Source: JAZOTM01 sp045657625
GTDB taxonomy: Bacteria; Bacillota; Clostridia; Lachnospirales; Lachnospiraceae
Reading direction: 5' to 3'
DNA: 64,000 nt
NCBI GenBank assembly: GCA_045657625.1
Contig: JAZOTM010000013.1
Coordinates: 1 to 64,000, forward strand
Shown here: piece after piece, positions 51,478 to 60,912 of the stretch
How the letters are laid out: each line of letters begins with the position of its first letter
How positions within the stretch are numbered: the stretch's first letter is position 1
Program-made: the position numbers and the translations under genes
Notes under the pieces: generated by a model
Databases searched by the model: none
What the model was told of the DNA's origin: nothing
What the model saw: the letters and a program-made list of their open reading frames with translations, nothing else

Positions 51478-53358
51478 TTAAAAAGAAGTCTTTTTTCTCC
51501 ATTTCAGTAAAAAAGCAGAATGGATAATCACCGTAACACTTCCCGCATTATGCACCAATGCCCCTACAACAGGGCCAAGAATTCCGGTAATTGCAAGGAT
51601 AATTGCCAAAAAGTTCAATCCCATGGAAAATGTAAGATTGATTTTAATGGTTCGCATCATGCGCTTTGACAGTGCAAATAAATGTGGTAATTCCTTGATT
51701 TCATCATCCACTAACGCGATGTCCGCTGCATCCACGGCAATATCACTGCCAACTCCACCCATGGCGATTCCCACATGAGATTTTTTCAATGCAGGCGCAT
51801 CGTTGATTCCGTCTCCTATCATGCATACAAATTGACCTTCTTTTTGCAGATTCTCAATTTTTTCCATTTTGGTTTCCGGCAAGCAAGATGCGACTCGTTC
51901 TTGAATTCCCAACTTTTCTCCAATGAAATTCGCAGCCCTTTCATTGTCTCCTGTCAATAAAACCGGCGTAATTCCTTCCTGTTTTAAAGCAGCAACCATA
52001 GCCGGTGCCTCTTCTCTTACCGTATCATTCATAACAATATATCCGGCTACTTCTTGGGCAATCACCACATAAATAATGGTGCTTCCTTGGTTTTTAAAGC
52101 CATTTATTTCTACATTCTCTATCACCTGCAGATTCTGTTTGTCCAGTAATTTTTCATTCCCGGCAAAAATCAGTTTTCCATCCACAGAAGCACTGACTCC
52201 CTCACCCGGCACCATAGAAAAGTCTGCAACTTCTCCAATCGTTCCCCGGTACGACCGTACAATGGCCTTTCCTAACGGATGCTCCGACAATTTTTCCACA
52301 GATGCCGCATAATAAAAAATTTCCTCTTCGTTATATGCGGAAAAGCTCTTCACTTCCTGTACCTTCGGTGTTCCATAAGTAAGCGTTCCCGTTTTATCAA
52401 ACGTCATATGTGTAACAGACGCCAATCGTTCCAAAGCATCTCCTTCTCTCACTAAAAAACCATGCTTTGTGGCATTTCCTATGGCTGCCATAATGGCGGT
52501 TGGCGTTGCAAGCACTAATGCACAAGGACAAAAAACGACCAAAATCGTGACCGCACGAATAATTTCCCCCGTCACAAACCAGGTAATCATAGCTGCAGAA
52601 AGAGCGATGACCACAATCCAAGTAGCCCAACGATCAGCCAATCCTACGATTTGTGCTTTTTCCGCATCTGCTGATTGTACCAGTCGAATCATTCTCTGAA
52701 TCGAACTATCTTCCCCCACCTTCGTTGCTTTCATATCAAAGGCACCAAACTGATTCACGGTTCCACTAGCTACTTCATCTCCTACGGTTTTATCCACAGG
52801 AAGTGATTCTCCGGTCATAACTGCCTGATTGATAGAAGTCTGTCCACTCACAATCACGCCATCCACCGCAATCGTTTCTCCCGGTAAAACACGAATTATA
52901 TTTCCCACCTGCACCTGTTCTGCCGGAACCATACGCTCTTCTTTCTTTTCTATTACACGAGCTATATGCGGTGTCAACTGCACCAATTTTTCAATTCCGG
53001 CCCTTGCCTTTGCCACTGTAAAATCTTCCAACAATGCACCCAATTGCATAATAAAGGCAACTTCTCCGGCTGCAAAATCCTCATGGATAAGTACCGAAGC
53101 AACCAATGCTAAAGAAACCAAGACATCCGCCTTAATATCAAAACGTGTCAAAAGACCGATAATGGCTTCTAAAATAATCGGTATTCCACAAAGTAAAATT
53201 GCAACCCACGCAATATCAAAAGGAATTGCTAAGAAGGAAAAACGACTGTTTAATAAACTAAGAATTAAGGATAAGCCACTGAAAATCAGCAAAACGATAT
53301 CCTTCTTCATCCCACCAATTTCCATTTTTTCTTCTAACGCATATAACAATTTTTTCAT
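51478..53358 (-). CDS. P1B-type heavy-metal transporting ATPase
   Basis: A 626-residue metal pump without N-terminal HMA domains. Visible parts are the actuator TGES, the metal-site CPC motif in VFCPCALVLATP, DKTGTLT, SEHPLGKAI and GDGINDAPALKKS. The last helices contain VHNAGSVTVIIHSAFLL. CPC fits Cu(I) or Zn/Cd pumps; the tail is closer to the Zn/Cd kind but lacks its usual HEGG. Divergent CsoR-like repressor and operators argue for copper. ATG 53358 chosen by domain edge; the longer frame reads through operator DNA. Confidence 0.88.
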   Translation of the reverse strand: MKKLLYALEEKMEIGGMKKDIVLLIFSGLSLILSLLNSRFSFLAIPFDIAWVAILLCGIPIILEAIIGLLTRFDIKADVLVSLALVASVLIHEDFAAGEVAFIMQLGALLEDFTVAKARAGIEKLVQLTPHIARVIEKKEERMVPAEQVQVGNIIRVLPGETIAVDGVIVSGQTSINQAVMTGESLPVDKTVGDEVASGTVNQFGAFDMKATKVGEDSSIQRMIRLVQSADAEKAQIVGLADRWATWIVVIALSAAMITWFVTGEIIRAVTILVVFCPCALVLATPTAIMAAIGNATKHGFLVREGDALERLASVTHMTFDKTGTLTYGTPKVQEVKSFSAYNEEEIFYYAASVEKLSEHPLGKAIVRSYRGTIGEVADFSMVPGEGVSASVDGKLIFAGNEKLLDKQNLQVIENVEINGFKNQGSTIIYVVIAQEVAGYIVMNDTVREEAPAMVAALKQEGITPVLLTGDNERAANFIGEKLGIQERVASCLPETKMEKIENLQKEGQFVCMIGDGINDAPALKKSHVGIAMGGVGSDIAVDAADIALVDDEIKELPHLFALSKRMMRTIKINLTFSMGLNFLAIILAITGILGPVVGALVHNAGSVTVIIHSAFLLKWRKKTSF

Positions 53359-53372
53359 AAATGCCTCTTTTC

Positions 53373-53390
53373 CATACCCATGGGGGTATG
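53373..53390. promoter_or_regulatory. CsoR-type operator 1
   Basis: CATACCCATGGGGGTATG, a near-perfect G-tract palindrome of the CsoR/RcnR kind, between the -10 and the ATG of the ATPase gene. Centre 25 bp from operator 2. Confidence 0.75.
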
Positions 53391-53395
53391 CCCAC

Positions 53396-53424
53396 ATTAT
53401 ACCCATAGGGGTATATGTTGTCAA
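53396..53424 (-). promoter_or_regulatory. ATPase gene promoter
   Basis: Consensus TTGACA (53424-53419), 17-bp spacer, consensus TATAAT (53401-53396). A perfect sigma-A promoter that would be very strong unless repressed. Confidence 0.85.
53398..53415. promoter_or_regulatory. CsoR-type operator 2
   Basis: TATACCCATAGGGGTATA fills the spacer between -35 and -10 of the ATPase promoter, the classic place for CsoR-family repression. Confidence 0.8.
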
Positions 53425-53430
53425 ACGGAA

Positions 53431-53459
53431 TTGACAATTTTTTTTCAAATATTTATACT
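53431..53459 (+). promoter_or_regulatory. csoR-like gene promoter
   Basis: TTGACA (53431-53436), 17-bp spacer, TATACT (53454-53459), diverging from the ATPase promoter. Confidence 0.75.
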
Positions 53460-53463
53460 AACT

Positions 53464-53481
53464 TATACCCCTAGAGGTATT
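53464..53481. promoter_or_regulatory. CsoR-type operator 3
   Basis: TATACCCCTAGAGGTATT just downstream of the csoR-like -10, next to the ribosome site; suggests autorepression. Confidence 0.75.
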
Positions 53482-53493
53482 GGAGGTTCTATT

Positions 53494-53766
53494 ATGAAAC
53501 AATGTATGGACGCCGAAAATCTACACCGTAGATTGGCAAAAATTATCGGACAAATCAAAGCCATTGATCGCATGATTGATGAAGATGTGCCTTGCGAAGA
53601 TGTATTATCGCAAATCAGCGCAGCAAAATCTGCTTTAAACAAAGCCGGACAGGTGGTTTTGGAAGGACATATTAACCACTGCATCAAAGATGCCGTGGAA
53701 CATGGTGATAATCAAGAAATCGAAAACTTCACCAAAGCAATTGAACGATTTGCAAACATGCAATAA
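53494..53766 (+). CDS. CsoR/FrmR-family metal-sensing repressor
   Basis: A 90-residue all-helical DUF156 repressor. The putative metal ligands are Cys in EDVPCEDVL, His and Cys in LEGHINHCI, spaced as in the Cu(I)-sensor CsoR (Cys-His-Cys), plus an N-terminal Cys4. In this family the apo-protein binds G-tract palindromes and copper releases it. Three such sites lie in the shared intergenic region. GGAGG precedes ATG 53494. The open frame back to 53380 crosses the operators and is not real. Confidence 0.9.
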   Translation: MKQCMDAENLHRRLAKIIGQIKAIDRMIDEDVPCEDVLSQISAAKSALNKAGQVVLEGHINHCIKDAVEHGDNQEIENFTKAIERFANMQ

Positions 53767-54109
53767 ACACATCGCAACTATAACAACCATAGGAAAGTAA
53801 CTTCAGGGTGACCATTGTGAAAGAGTCTTTACACCACCTTGCGCGTAATGACCACCCTACAAAGCGAGCCGGAACATCCTTTGCAAACCTTGGAGCAGTT
53901 CACGCATCAGGAGTCCAGCACCATGCTTCTGCTTTCCTATGTTTTTTTATTGTTCTTTTTATGTATGCCTTTATTGGCCTACAAATTCAATTTTTCTCAC
54001 ATACTGCATGATACTTACATTCGGTCGAGAACTTACATCCTATTTTTTATTCATGCCAAGGATGGGCGAAAACAAATTTCATTCTAATACTCAAATTTTT
54101 TTAAAAAGA
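53767..54109. other. gene-poor gap
   Basis: Between the repressor gene and the next terminator I see no convincing gene. Two overlapping plus-strand frames (53808-54011 and 53839-54087) each contain a hydrophobic stretch but have no ribosome site, and neither looks like a known protein. A degenerate small membrane-protein gene is possible. No promoter, repeat or RNA motif stands out. Confidence 0.4.
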
Positions 54110-54111
54110 AA

Positions 54112-54137
54112 ACACCCGTCTCCTAAGAAACGGGTGT
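54112..54137 (-). terminator. terminator of the small membrane protein gene
   Basis: ACACCCGT / ACGGGTGT stem with T-rich exit on the minus strand. Confidence 0.8.
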
Positions 54138-54162
54138 CTTCCTATTTTTCACATTTTATATA

Positions 54163-54372
54163 CTAAGCATGAGTCAATAAACCAACAAGACCGACAATCA
54201 GTAGTATTGGTAATGCCAAATAAACGAATCCGCTTAATACCATACCTACTAAAATCAAAGGTAGGAAAATGATATAAAGGAATATTTTAAAAATTCCCCA
54301 GCTTGCTCTCAATGCAAAACCAAACAACCTACCAACTACAACCAGTAATAATAAAAAAAACAATATCGTCAT
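54163..54372 (-). CDS. small hydrophobic membrane protein
   Basis: A 69-residue protein, almost wholly hydrophobic: TILFFLLLLVVVGRLFGFALRAS, then IFLPLILVGMVLSGFVYLALPILLIVGLVGLL. Two or three helices. ATG 54372 is preceded by GAGGTGAGG; a GTG three codons earlier overlaps that site. Its own terminator supports it as a gene. Function unknown. Confidence 0.7.
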   Translation of the reverse strand: MTILFFLLLLVVVGRLFGFALRASWGIFKIFLYIIFLPLILVGMVLSGFVYLALPILLIVGLVGLLTHA

Positions 54373-54526
54373 ATTCCTCACCTCTCTCTTTTGTGTTTGT
54401 GTGTTTCGATATATTCATTATAACCATCCTTTTTGTTTCCTTACAGATTTATTTCCGCAAAAAACAAATTCCTATTTCGCAGAAAAAGGAAAATAGATAT
54501 AATAGAAAAAAACAAGTGAGGTTATT

Positions 54527-55033
54527 ATGGGACGAAAATCAATTAAAGAAAATAAAAGTATCTACTTTACTGCAAGAGAAGAGGCTGGTCTTACCCGCGC
54601 AGAAGCAAGTGAGCGAATGACTGCCACAAGCGAAAGTCGCTTGGAAAAACTGGAAACTGGAAAAGTCACCATGTACCCGGATGATGTGGTAGACATGGCA
54701 AATGCCTATAAAAGACCGGAACTCTGCAATTATTACTGCACCCACGAATGTAAAATTGGCAAGAACTCTGTGCCGGAAGTCAAAGTTTCTTCTTTATCCG
54801 AAATTGTTTTAGGTATGTTATCCGCACTAAATTCCTTAAATAAACAAAAGGAACGCCTCATCGATATCACTGCAGATGGTGTTATTTCCGATGATGAATT
54901 ACCGGACTTTGTCCAAATACAACGCGAACTGGATCACATTGATACCACAGTAGAATCCTTAAAACTCTGGGTTGCCAACATGGTCCAAGAGGGAAAAATC
55001 AATCAGGAAAAACTCTCAGAGTTATCCAAATAA
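54527..55033 (+). CDS. XRE-family HTH protein with Cys motif
   Basis: A 168-residue protein. A helix-turn-helix covers about 12-65 (YFTAREEAGLTRAEASERMTATSESRLEKLETGK), a Cys cluster CNYYCTHEC follows at about 67-75 and could hold a metal or Fe-S cluster, and the C-terminal 85 residues are a helical coiled-coil-like region (MLSALNSLNKQKERLIDITADG). I have no name for the family. AAGTGAGGT precedes the ATG. Tail to tail with the FIST-GGDEF gene, 7 bp apart. Confidence 0.8.
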   Translation: MGRKSIKENKSIYFTAREEAGLTRAEASERMTATSESRLEKLETGKVTMYPDDVVDMANAYKRPELCNYYCTHECKIGKNSVPEVKVSSLSEIVLGMLSALNSLNKQKERLIDITADGVISDDELPDFVQIQRELDHIDTTVESLKLWVANMVQEGKINQEKLSELSK

Positions 55034-55040
55034 ACTTGCT

Positions 55041-56798
55041 TTATACAAATACCACTCGATTCCTTCCGGTTTCTTTGGCTTGATACAACCCATCATCTGC
55101 ACGTTTCACAAAGGAATCCATGGTATCATCTGCTTGCATCATGGTACAGCCTATACTTATGGTGACGTTCTCAACTTCACCATAAGAAGCCTGCTCCACT
55201 GTTTTTCGGACATTCTCTGCAAAGGCCACTACCTCTTCTTCTGTCATATCCGGAAGCAAATATAGGAATTCTTCTCCTCCCCAACGTCCAAATACGTGAC
55301 CTTCTATCAAATAATCCCGTACATAATCCACCGTTAAAGTCAATACCCGGTCTCCAACATCGTGACCATAGGTATCATTCACCTGTTTGAAGTGATCAAT
55401 ATCCAGGAAAAGGAGGGCATAGAATCTTCCTGATTTTCCTTGGAGCACTGCCTCTTCTAATTTTCGCTCCAACTCCCAACGATTGTAAACCTGGGTTAAC
55501 TGGTCCGTTACTGCAATACGTCCCAGTTCCATGTTCCTTTCATCCAATTCCTTGGATGTAGTTTCTAAAAAATGTAAAATGCGATCCAATAAAGGAATTT
55601 CTACATCATCCTCCGGTTTCCTCCATCTCACACGATCTACTTCTCGATTAATCACAATCCGATCTTCTCCACCTGCTTCCTCTTTTAAGCCAACAATCAC
55701 AATGGTACTATTGCAAATTCCACCATCCTTCTCTCTAGAAAAAAACAACTCCGCATCCACAATAGTATGAGAAATACGTCTATAATTATTCAACTGATAA
55801 GCATCCAATTCCTCGTTGTGCTGTTCCTTTAAAAACTGTATTCGATTGCCACATTCATACAAATACACCATTTCCGGATTAAAACGATTCAAATCTTCTG
55901 CTGATTCCCGCGTCTTTTCCATTAATTCTTCTTTGTTGATATAGGAAAGATGAAAGGTTTGTCCCTGTTCCACATCCGCATTATAATACATGGCCCCCTC
56001 TGCATCAAAACTATAGGGTAGACGCGCCACTTTGCAATTCTTGTTCTTAAAAATGATAGGAAATTCGCAAACATTCTGTACAAAATGGGAATTGGGATAA
56101 ACTTGTAAATATTTGGAATACATTTCAGTCGCCGGTCGATGATCAATTTCACGAATGATATTTCTACCTTCCGTTTTCGTGACTTTCATTTCCAAACCCA
56201 ATTCTTTCCATCCCAAATTATTTTCCATATATAATTGCAGTTCTTCGCTGTCAAAAATGGTAATCATAATCCCTTTTTTATACAGTTTCTGTCCATATAC
56301 AATCCCCGGGTTCACGATAAACACACTTCTCCCCGCTGCTCCCCCGAATATCGGAATCTTTATATGCTGTATTTCGCGGAAAAAACCAAGTATATTTCTA
56401 GCATTACACGAATAGAATATCTGCATACATTTCGGATGTTTTAATTGTTGTAGCAATTCACATAATTTTCGTCCGGCCACAAAAGCTGTAGTTTCCTCTA
56501 AATCAAATTCCAGCTGATACAGTTCTACTGTAGAAAAATAAGAAACAGATAACTGGGTGGGAGAACTCCAATCACATTTCTCTTCCATCACATTGGCTCC
56601 GGTAATTCCTGTTAACTTCGCTTTTTTGCAAACCTCACGAATTTTCTCTGTTACCGCTTCCATATTGATGTTCACATTGGTGTTATATAATTGTAATAAG
56701 ACACTTTTTGCCTTTTTATAACTATCGGAAGATGCAATATCTTCCAAAATATCATCCAGTTCTTCCATTGTTCGAAACCAATAGGTTTGCTGCTTCAT
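55041..56798 (-). CDS. FIST-GGDEF diguanylate cyclase
   Basis: A 585-residue two-part signalling protein. Residues about 40-400 are a FIST sensor (SVSYFSTVELYQLEFDLEETTAF, KIPIFGGAAGRSVFI, DHRPATEMYSKYLQ). The C-terminal 165 residues are a GGDEF domain with the active GRWGGEEFLYLLPD and substrate block LLFLDIDHFKQVNDTYGHDVGD, so it should make cyclic di-GMP from two GTP. The RxxD inhibitory site is not seen. No membrane helix. It links the FIST ligand sensor, also present beside chemotaxis receptors at 5.2 kb, to second-messenger output. Confidence 0.92.
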   Translation of the reverse strand: MKQQTYWFRTMEELDDILEDIASSDSYKKAKSVLLQLYNTNVNINMEAVTEKIREVCKKAKLTGITGANVMEEKCDWSSPTQLSVSYFSTVELYQLEFDLEETTAFVAGRKLCELLQQLKHPKCMQIFYSCNARNILGFFREIQHIKIPIFGGAAGRSVFIVNPGIVYGQKLYKKGIMITIFDSEELQLYMENNLGWKELGLEMKVTKTEGRNIIREIDHRPATEMYSKYLQVYPNSHFVQNVCEFPIIFKNKNCKVARLPYSFDAEGAMYYNADVEQGQTFHLSYINKEELMEKTRESAEDLNRFNPEMVYLYECGNRIQFLKEQHNEELDAYQLNNYRRISHTIVDAELFFSREKDGGICNSTIVIVGLKEEAGGEDRIVINREVDRVRWRKPEDDVEIPLLDRILHFLETTSKELDERNMELGRIAVTDQLTQVYNRWELERKLEEAVLQGKSGRFYALLFLDIDHFKQVNDTYGHDVGDRVLTLTVDYVRDYLIEGHVFGRWGGEEFLYLLPDMTEEEVVAFAENVRKTVEQASYGEVENVTISIGCTMMQADDTMDSFVKRADDGLYQAKETGRNRVVFV

Positions 56799-56925
56799 AC
56801 TGTCTGTCTCCTTTTACCTTAGGATAAAAAATAATTAGACTCTATGTTATCTTCACTATACACGAAAAGCAATCTTTTTTTCCCTATTCGCTTCATTTTT
56901 TTCTTTTTTTTAATATTTTTCAAAA

Positions 56926-56966
56926 AAACCACCGAAATCCTTTTTCACTAGAATTTTCAGTGGTTT
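56926..56966 (-). terminator. terminator of the phosphatase gene
   Basis: AAACCACCGAAA / TTTCAGTGGTTT stem (one G-U), followed by T7 on the minus strand. Confidence 0.8.
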
Positions 56967-56970
56967 CTCT

Positions 56971-57750
56971 TTAATGTCTTTGATCTGTTCTTTCAAAGGT
57001 CTCACAAAATCTTGCGGCAAAAGAAGGTTCTTCCCCTCCCATTCTCAAATGGGAAATATCTCCGATTCGTAGAGTACGGAAAAATACGGTTCCCTTTTCT
57101 CGCTCCTCCGTCACCACTTCCGTAACAGAAGTAGGTGCCATAACCAGATATTGTAAAAACACAAAGGGCGACACATTACAAAGCATGGATAACAATACTG
57201 CTGTAATTCCAAAATGGCAGAAAAATGCTATGGTCTTTTCATTTCCCTGGTCTGTGTGAAAAACATCTCCTTCTTTTTTATATCCTTGTTTTTCTAAAAA
57301 CTGAAAAAAGGAGGCTTGCACATGATCATACACCGGAAGCATATTGCTGTAACGCAACAACTCACTTTCGCGCCAACCATTTCGGTCAAACAATTCCGGA
57401 TGCTTCGCAAAATAGGAAGGAAGCATATCCCATACAATTCGTTTTTCCCATTCTCCGGACTCTGTCCTCTTTAAATCCGTAGCATACGCCTCTCTGGCAT
57501 CTGCAGACAAATTCGGGTCCACTCCCGCAGGAAATTCCATCAACCAATCAAAAATTTCTGCTTCCATCCCTAATTTTTCCAAGGAATAAGCTGCCGTATC
57601 CTTTGCTCGACCTAAAGGTGACATATACACCTCATCGATGCCATAATTTTCGATGGTATCCGCCAATAAGGCTGCTTCCACTTTTCCTTTTTCCGTAAGC
57701 GAATCCTTTACATAATCCGGATCACCATGTCTGATAAAAAGTAATTTCAT
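56971..57750 (-). CDS. histidine phosphatase family protein
   Basis: A 259-residue phosphoglycerate-mutase-like phosphatase. The phospho-His motif is LLFIRHGDPDY, the second Arg in SPLGRAKDTAAY and the second His in FFCHFGITAVLLSML. Substrate unknown; low-molecular phosphates are typical. Starts 2 bp after the MATE exporter gene stop, so the two are co-translated. Confidence 0.9.
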   Translation of the reverse strand: MKLLFIRHGDPDYVKDSLTEKGKVEAALLADTIENYGIDEVYMSPLGRAKDTAAYSLEKLGMEAEIFDWLMEFPAGVDPNLSADAREAYATDLKRTESGEWEKRIVWDMLPSYFAKHPELFDRNGWRESELLRYSNMLPVYDHVQASFFQFLEKQGYKKEGDVFHTDQGNEKTIAFFCHFGITAVLLSMLCNVSPFVFLQYLVMAPTSVTEVVTEEREKGTVFFRTLRIGDISHLRMGGEEPSFAARFCETFERTDQRH

Positions 57751-57752
57751 AC

Positions 57753-59105
57753 CTACTCCCTCTCTAATTTATGAATGACGCCAACCAAAAGACAAATGGA
57801 GGTTGCCATCATAATCACTTCTGTAATTGGCTGTGCAAACAATATACCATGGAAGCCAAATACCGTATTTAAAATCAATAACAACGGAATATATAAAATC
57901 AACTGACGTATCAAGGTAATTCCAAAAGCATAGGCTGGTTTTCCCATGGCCTGAAAAGACATTCTGCACATGGAAACGGCCCCTACAAATGGCAAAACCA
58001 ACATAATCCGTCGAAGTACCAAACTACCAATTTCAATGACTTCTGCAGACTGGGAGAAAATACCAATGAGTTGTGGTGCAAAAATACCAAATATTGCCAT
58101 AATACCAAGTTCTATGGTACTTGTGACCAAAACACCCGCCTTTAACACATCCAGCATACGTCTATGATTTTTTGCTCCATAATTGTATCCCATAATCGGC
58201 TGTGTTCCGGAAGCCATGCCCTGATAAACGTAGTTTCCAAGGGTCATAATCTTCTGTGCAACCCCCATCGCAGCCACTGTCAATTCTCCGTATCCCACAG
58301 CTAAATTGTTGTTTACCACGTAAGCAACGGTAGATAGCAATGTTTCCAAAGATGCTGGCACACCCACCCAAAAGATTTCCTTCAAAATTTCTTTGGTAGG
58401 CATCCACATACGAATATGCAGCTTCAACAGAGATTTTTTTCTCACATAAAACAGAAATGATATCACAGTTCCAATGGCATTTCCTAAAATTGTAGCAATG
58501 GCTGCCCCTTGGATTTGCAAATCGAACCCAAAGATAAAAATTGGATCTAAAATAATATTTGCAATGGTTCCTGCCACCATTCCCACAATGGACATTTTTA
58601 CAGATCCTTCACTTCGCAGCAATTGTCCAAAGGTGTAATTTCCCATAGAAAAGAAAGTACCAATAAATAGCACTTGTACATACTGTTTGGTAAATAAATA
58701 GGTATTTTCCTGCGCTCCCAATAATCGTACGATTGGATCCAAAAAGATGAGGCCGAATACCATCACCAAAATACTATTTAAAAAAGTTAAGAAAAAGGCT
58801 ACCGCCACGGTGTGTTCTGCTTTGTTATATTCTTCTGCCCCCAAACACCTAGCAATAAAAGAAGATGCTCCGGAACTTACCATATTGGATATCGCAATGG
58901 ATACCATCATGATCGGATAAGCCAAATTTACAGCCGCCAATTGGTAATCATCATGGGTCAATCCAATAAAATAAGTATCTACCAAGTTATAAAGCACCAT
59001 GATAAACATTCCGGCTATCAATGGTAATCCCATTTTTAACACAGCCTTTGCCGGCTTTTCTTCTTTTAACGTATAAATTCGTTTGTCTGTTTTTGTCTCT
59101 GCCAT
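57753..59105 (-). CDS. MATE family efflux transporter
   Basis: A 450-residue, 12-helix MATE protein of the NorM/DinF type. It opens AVLKMGLPLIAGMFIMVLYNLVDTYFIG, has SGASSFIARCLGAEEYNKA, and its second half repeats the pattern (GMASGTQPIMGYNYGAKN). It exports cationic drugs or metabolites with Na+ or H+. First gene of a two-gene unit with a histidine phosphatase. Confidence 0.93.
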   Translation of the reverse strand: MAETKTDKRIYTLKEEKPAKAVLKMGLPLIAGMFIMVLYNLVDTYFIGLTHDDYQLAAVNLAYPIMMVSIAISNMVSSGASSFIARCLGAEEYNKAEHTVAVAFFLTFLNSILVMVFGLIFLDPIVRLLGAQENTYLFTKQYVQVLFIGTFFSMGNYTFGQLLRSEGSVKMSIVGMVAGTIANIILDPIFIFGFDLQIQGAAIATILGNAIGTVISFLFYVRKKSLLKLHIRMWMPTKEILKEIFWVGVPASLETLLSTVAYVVNNNLAVGYGELTVAAMGVAQKIMTLGNYVYQGMASGTQPIMGYNYGAKNHRRMLDVLKAGVLVTSTIELGIMAIFGIFAPQLIGIFSQSAEVIEIGSLVLRRIMLVLPFVGAVSMCRMSFQAMGKPAYAFGITLIRQLILYIPLLLILNTVFGFHGILFAQPITEVIMMATSICLLVGVIHKLERE

Positions 59106-59135
59106 TGTTGTCTCCCTATTTGCTTCCTCGTATTT

Positions 59136-59627
59136 CTATCGTAAGACGTTCTCTTCATTTTCTTCCAAGCAATAACCCTGAAACTCATGATTTTCATAGT
59201 GTAACTTCAAAGAGAAAAAAGAAACCTCTTTTTGTAAAAGATCCAGGAATACCTTATCCCCTTCCCATAAATTCAATTCCAAGACTTTGGATTTCTCTAT
59301 CCATTCCAAATCCCCTTCATCGCAGACAATCTCTTCTCCGGAGAAGTCTTGGGAAGTGAACAAACACATATATTCTGTCACAGATTCCTGCTCTACAGGC
59401 ATTTTATCATAAAATGTGACCAATCCACGAAAAGATAACCGATTTACTCGATATCCCGTTTCCTCTAGCACCTCTCGTCTTGCACATTCCTCCGGACTTT
59501 CTCCAAATTCAATGTGACCACCGGGGGCAATCCATTTATCCTTATTCATATCTTTTTCTTTTTTTGTACGATGTAACATTAAATATTTTCCATCGCGTTC
59601 TAAATAGACTAAGGTCGTAAATTCCAT
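59136..59627 (-). CDS. Nudix hydrolase (MutT/8-oxo-dGTP type)
   Basis: A 163-residue Nudix protein with a complete Nudix box: GGHIEFGESPEECARREVLEETGY. The layout resembles Streptococcus and Clostridium 8-oxo-dGTP diphosphatases; other nucleoside diphosphate derivatives are possible. It precedes the MATE gene by 30 bp and is probably in the same transcript. Confidence 0.9.
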   Translation of the reverse strand: MEFTTLVYLERDGKYLMLHRTKKEKDMNKDKWIAPGGHIEFGESPEECARREVLEETGYRVNRLSFRGLVTFYDKMPVEQESVTEYMCLFTSQDFSGEEIVCDEGDLEWIEKSKVLELNLWEGDKVFLDLLQKEVSFFSLKLHYENHEFQGYCLEENEENVLR

Positions 59628-59677
59628 GTGCTTCCTCTTTCTTTTCCTTCTCTTTCTCGCGGTCGTCTCACCTTGTC

Positions 59678-59697
59678 GGAGCTTTAACTCCGACTAA
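59678..59697 (-). terminator. hairpin after the permease gene
   Basis: GTCGGAG / CTCCGAC stem with a six-base loop directly after the SLC13-type gene. No T run, so termination is uncertain. Confidence 0.4.
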
Positions 59698-59698
59698 G

Positions 59699-60823
59699 CT
59701 AAAGTTGCAACAATAGATGCCATGCAACCAATACCACTAAAAACAGCATATTCAATCCAGTAAACACAAGCAAATAGTTTTTACTATCCGCGTGTTTTGT
59801 ATTTACGTACTGTTTATAAGAAATCAAGCTGGCCATAGATGCAATCAAGGTTCCCAAACCACCCAAGTTGCATCCGATCAATAAAGACTCCCATTTTGTC
59901 GTAAATCCGGAGCACAAAATCGCTGCCGGCACATTACTGATGACCTGACTCAACAAAATAGAGACACCTACTTCCCGTCCGGTAATCCCTTGCGCTAATA
60001 AATCGCTCAAGGCCGGAATTCGTTTCATATTTCCAATAAATATAAACAAAAACAGAAAGGTAAAGAGCAATCCATAATCCGCATCTTTCAGTCTCTTCCA
60101 ATCCAAACACAAGGTGCACAGAAGCACAAGTAAAATTCCAATCTTCACATCCAATACACGAAGTACCACAAGTAACGCGCAAAAGAATAGCGCTGTGTAA
60201 TAAAGCAACATCGCTTTTTCCTTTCCGGATCTACGATATGTCCCCTTTTCTGCCAATTGCACTTGTGTTGCAGGAATTCGAAGTACCGCAATCAGCAGCA
60301 AAAGTACCAGTGCAACACAACTATAAGGTAACATCACCTGTAGAAACTCTGAAAATTCCATACCGGACAGCCCATACAAATAAAGATTCTGGGGATTTCC
60401 CAATGGGGTAAGCATACTTCCCATATTTGCCGCTATGGTTTCCAATACAATGATCGGAATCAAAAATTCTTCTTTTTTTCCTATTTTTAACGTAATCATC
60501 GTAAACGGTACAAAGGTAATCAACGCTACATCATTGGTAATCAACATAGCCGAAAAGAAATTCAGCAAAATAAAAACCAATGCCAGTCCCTTCACCGTAG
60601 ACACCTTTGCCACCAGATTCTCTCCAACCTGAGAAAATACGCCTAAATTCTGAAAGCCTGCCATGACCACCATGAGCATCCATAAAATAGCCAGGGTTCG
60701 CCAATCGATATATCCGACATATTCCACGTCAGGTGTTACAAAAAAACATGAGAAGACGGCAGCAATCATCGCTACCGTCAACACAACTTCCTTCTTTATA
60801 AAACTTTTTATTTTTTCTATCAT
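59699..60823 (-). CDS. SLC13/ArsB-type anion permease
   Basis: A 374-residue membrane protein with about ten helices in two repeats, a member of the ion transporter superfamily (ArsB/NhaD/SLC13). Typical stretches are LLNFFSAMLITNDVALITFVPF, ANMGSMLTPLGNPQNLYLY (first Ser-Asn-Pro type hairpin) and LLSQVISNVPAAILCSGF (second). Carboxylates, arsenite or protons/sodium could be cargo; short length fits the CitT-like YdaH group without clear substrate. Single gene. Confidence 0.85.
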   Translation of the reverse strand: MIEKIKSFIKKEVVLTVAMIAAVFSCFFVTPDVEYVGYIDWRTLAILWMLMVVMAGFQNLGVFSQVGENLVAKVSTVKGLALVFILLNFFSAMLITNDVALITFVPFTMITLKIGKKEEFLIPIIVLETIAANMGSMLTPLGNPQNLYLYGLSGMEFSEFLQVMLPYSCVALVLLLLIAVLRIPATQVQLAEKGTYRRSGKEKAMLLYYTALFFCALLVVLRVLDVKIGILLVLLCTLCLDWKRLKDADYGLLFTFLFLFIFIGNMKRIPALSDLLAQGITGREVGVSILLSQVISNVPAAILCSGFTTKWESLLIGCNLGGLGTLIASMASLISYKQYVNTKHADSKNYLLVFTGLNMLFLVVLVAWHLLLQL

Positions 60824-60912
60824 TTTTCCAAAAATTCCTTATGACACGCCTAAATATTGCTCAATTGCATGGTACTTCCTGTCTGCAGGAGTGTCAATAG
60901 ATTTTTAGAACT

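Noticed and set aside
52829..53434. 201-codon plus-strand ORF
   Set aside because: Antisense to the metal ATPase and running through its promoter and operators.
53808..54087. Two overlapping plus-strand frames with a hydrophobic stretch
   Set aside because: No ribosome site, start codons in poor context, no recognisable protein; kept only as a described gap.
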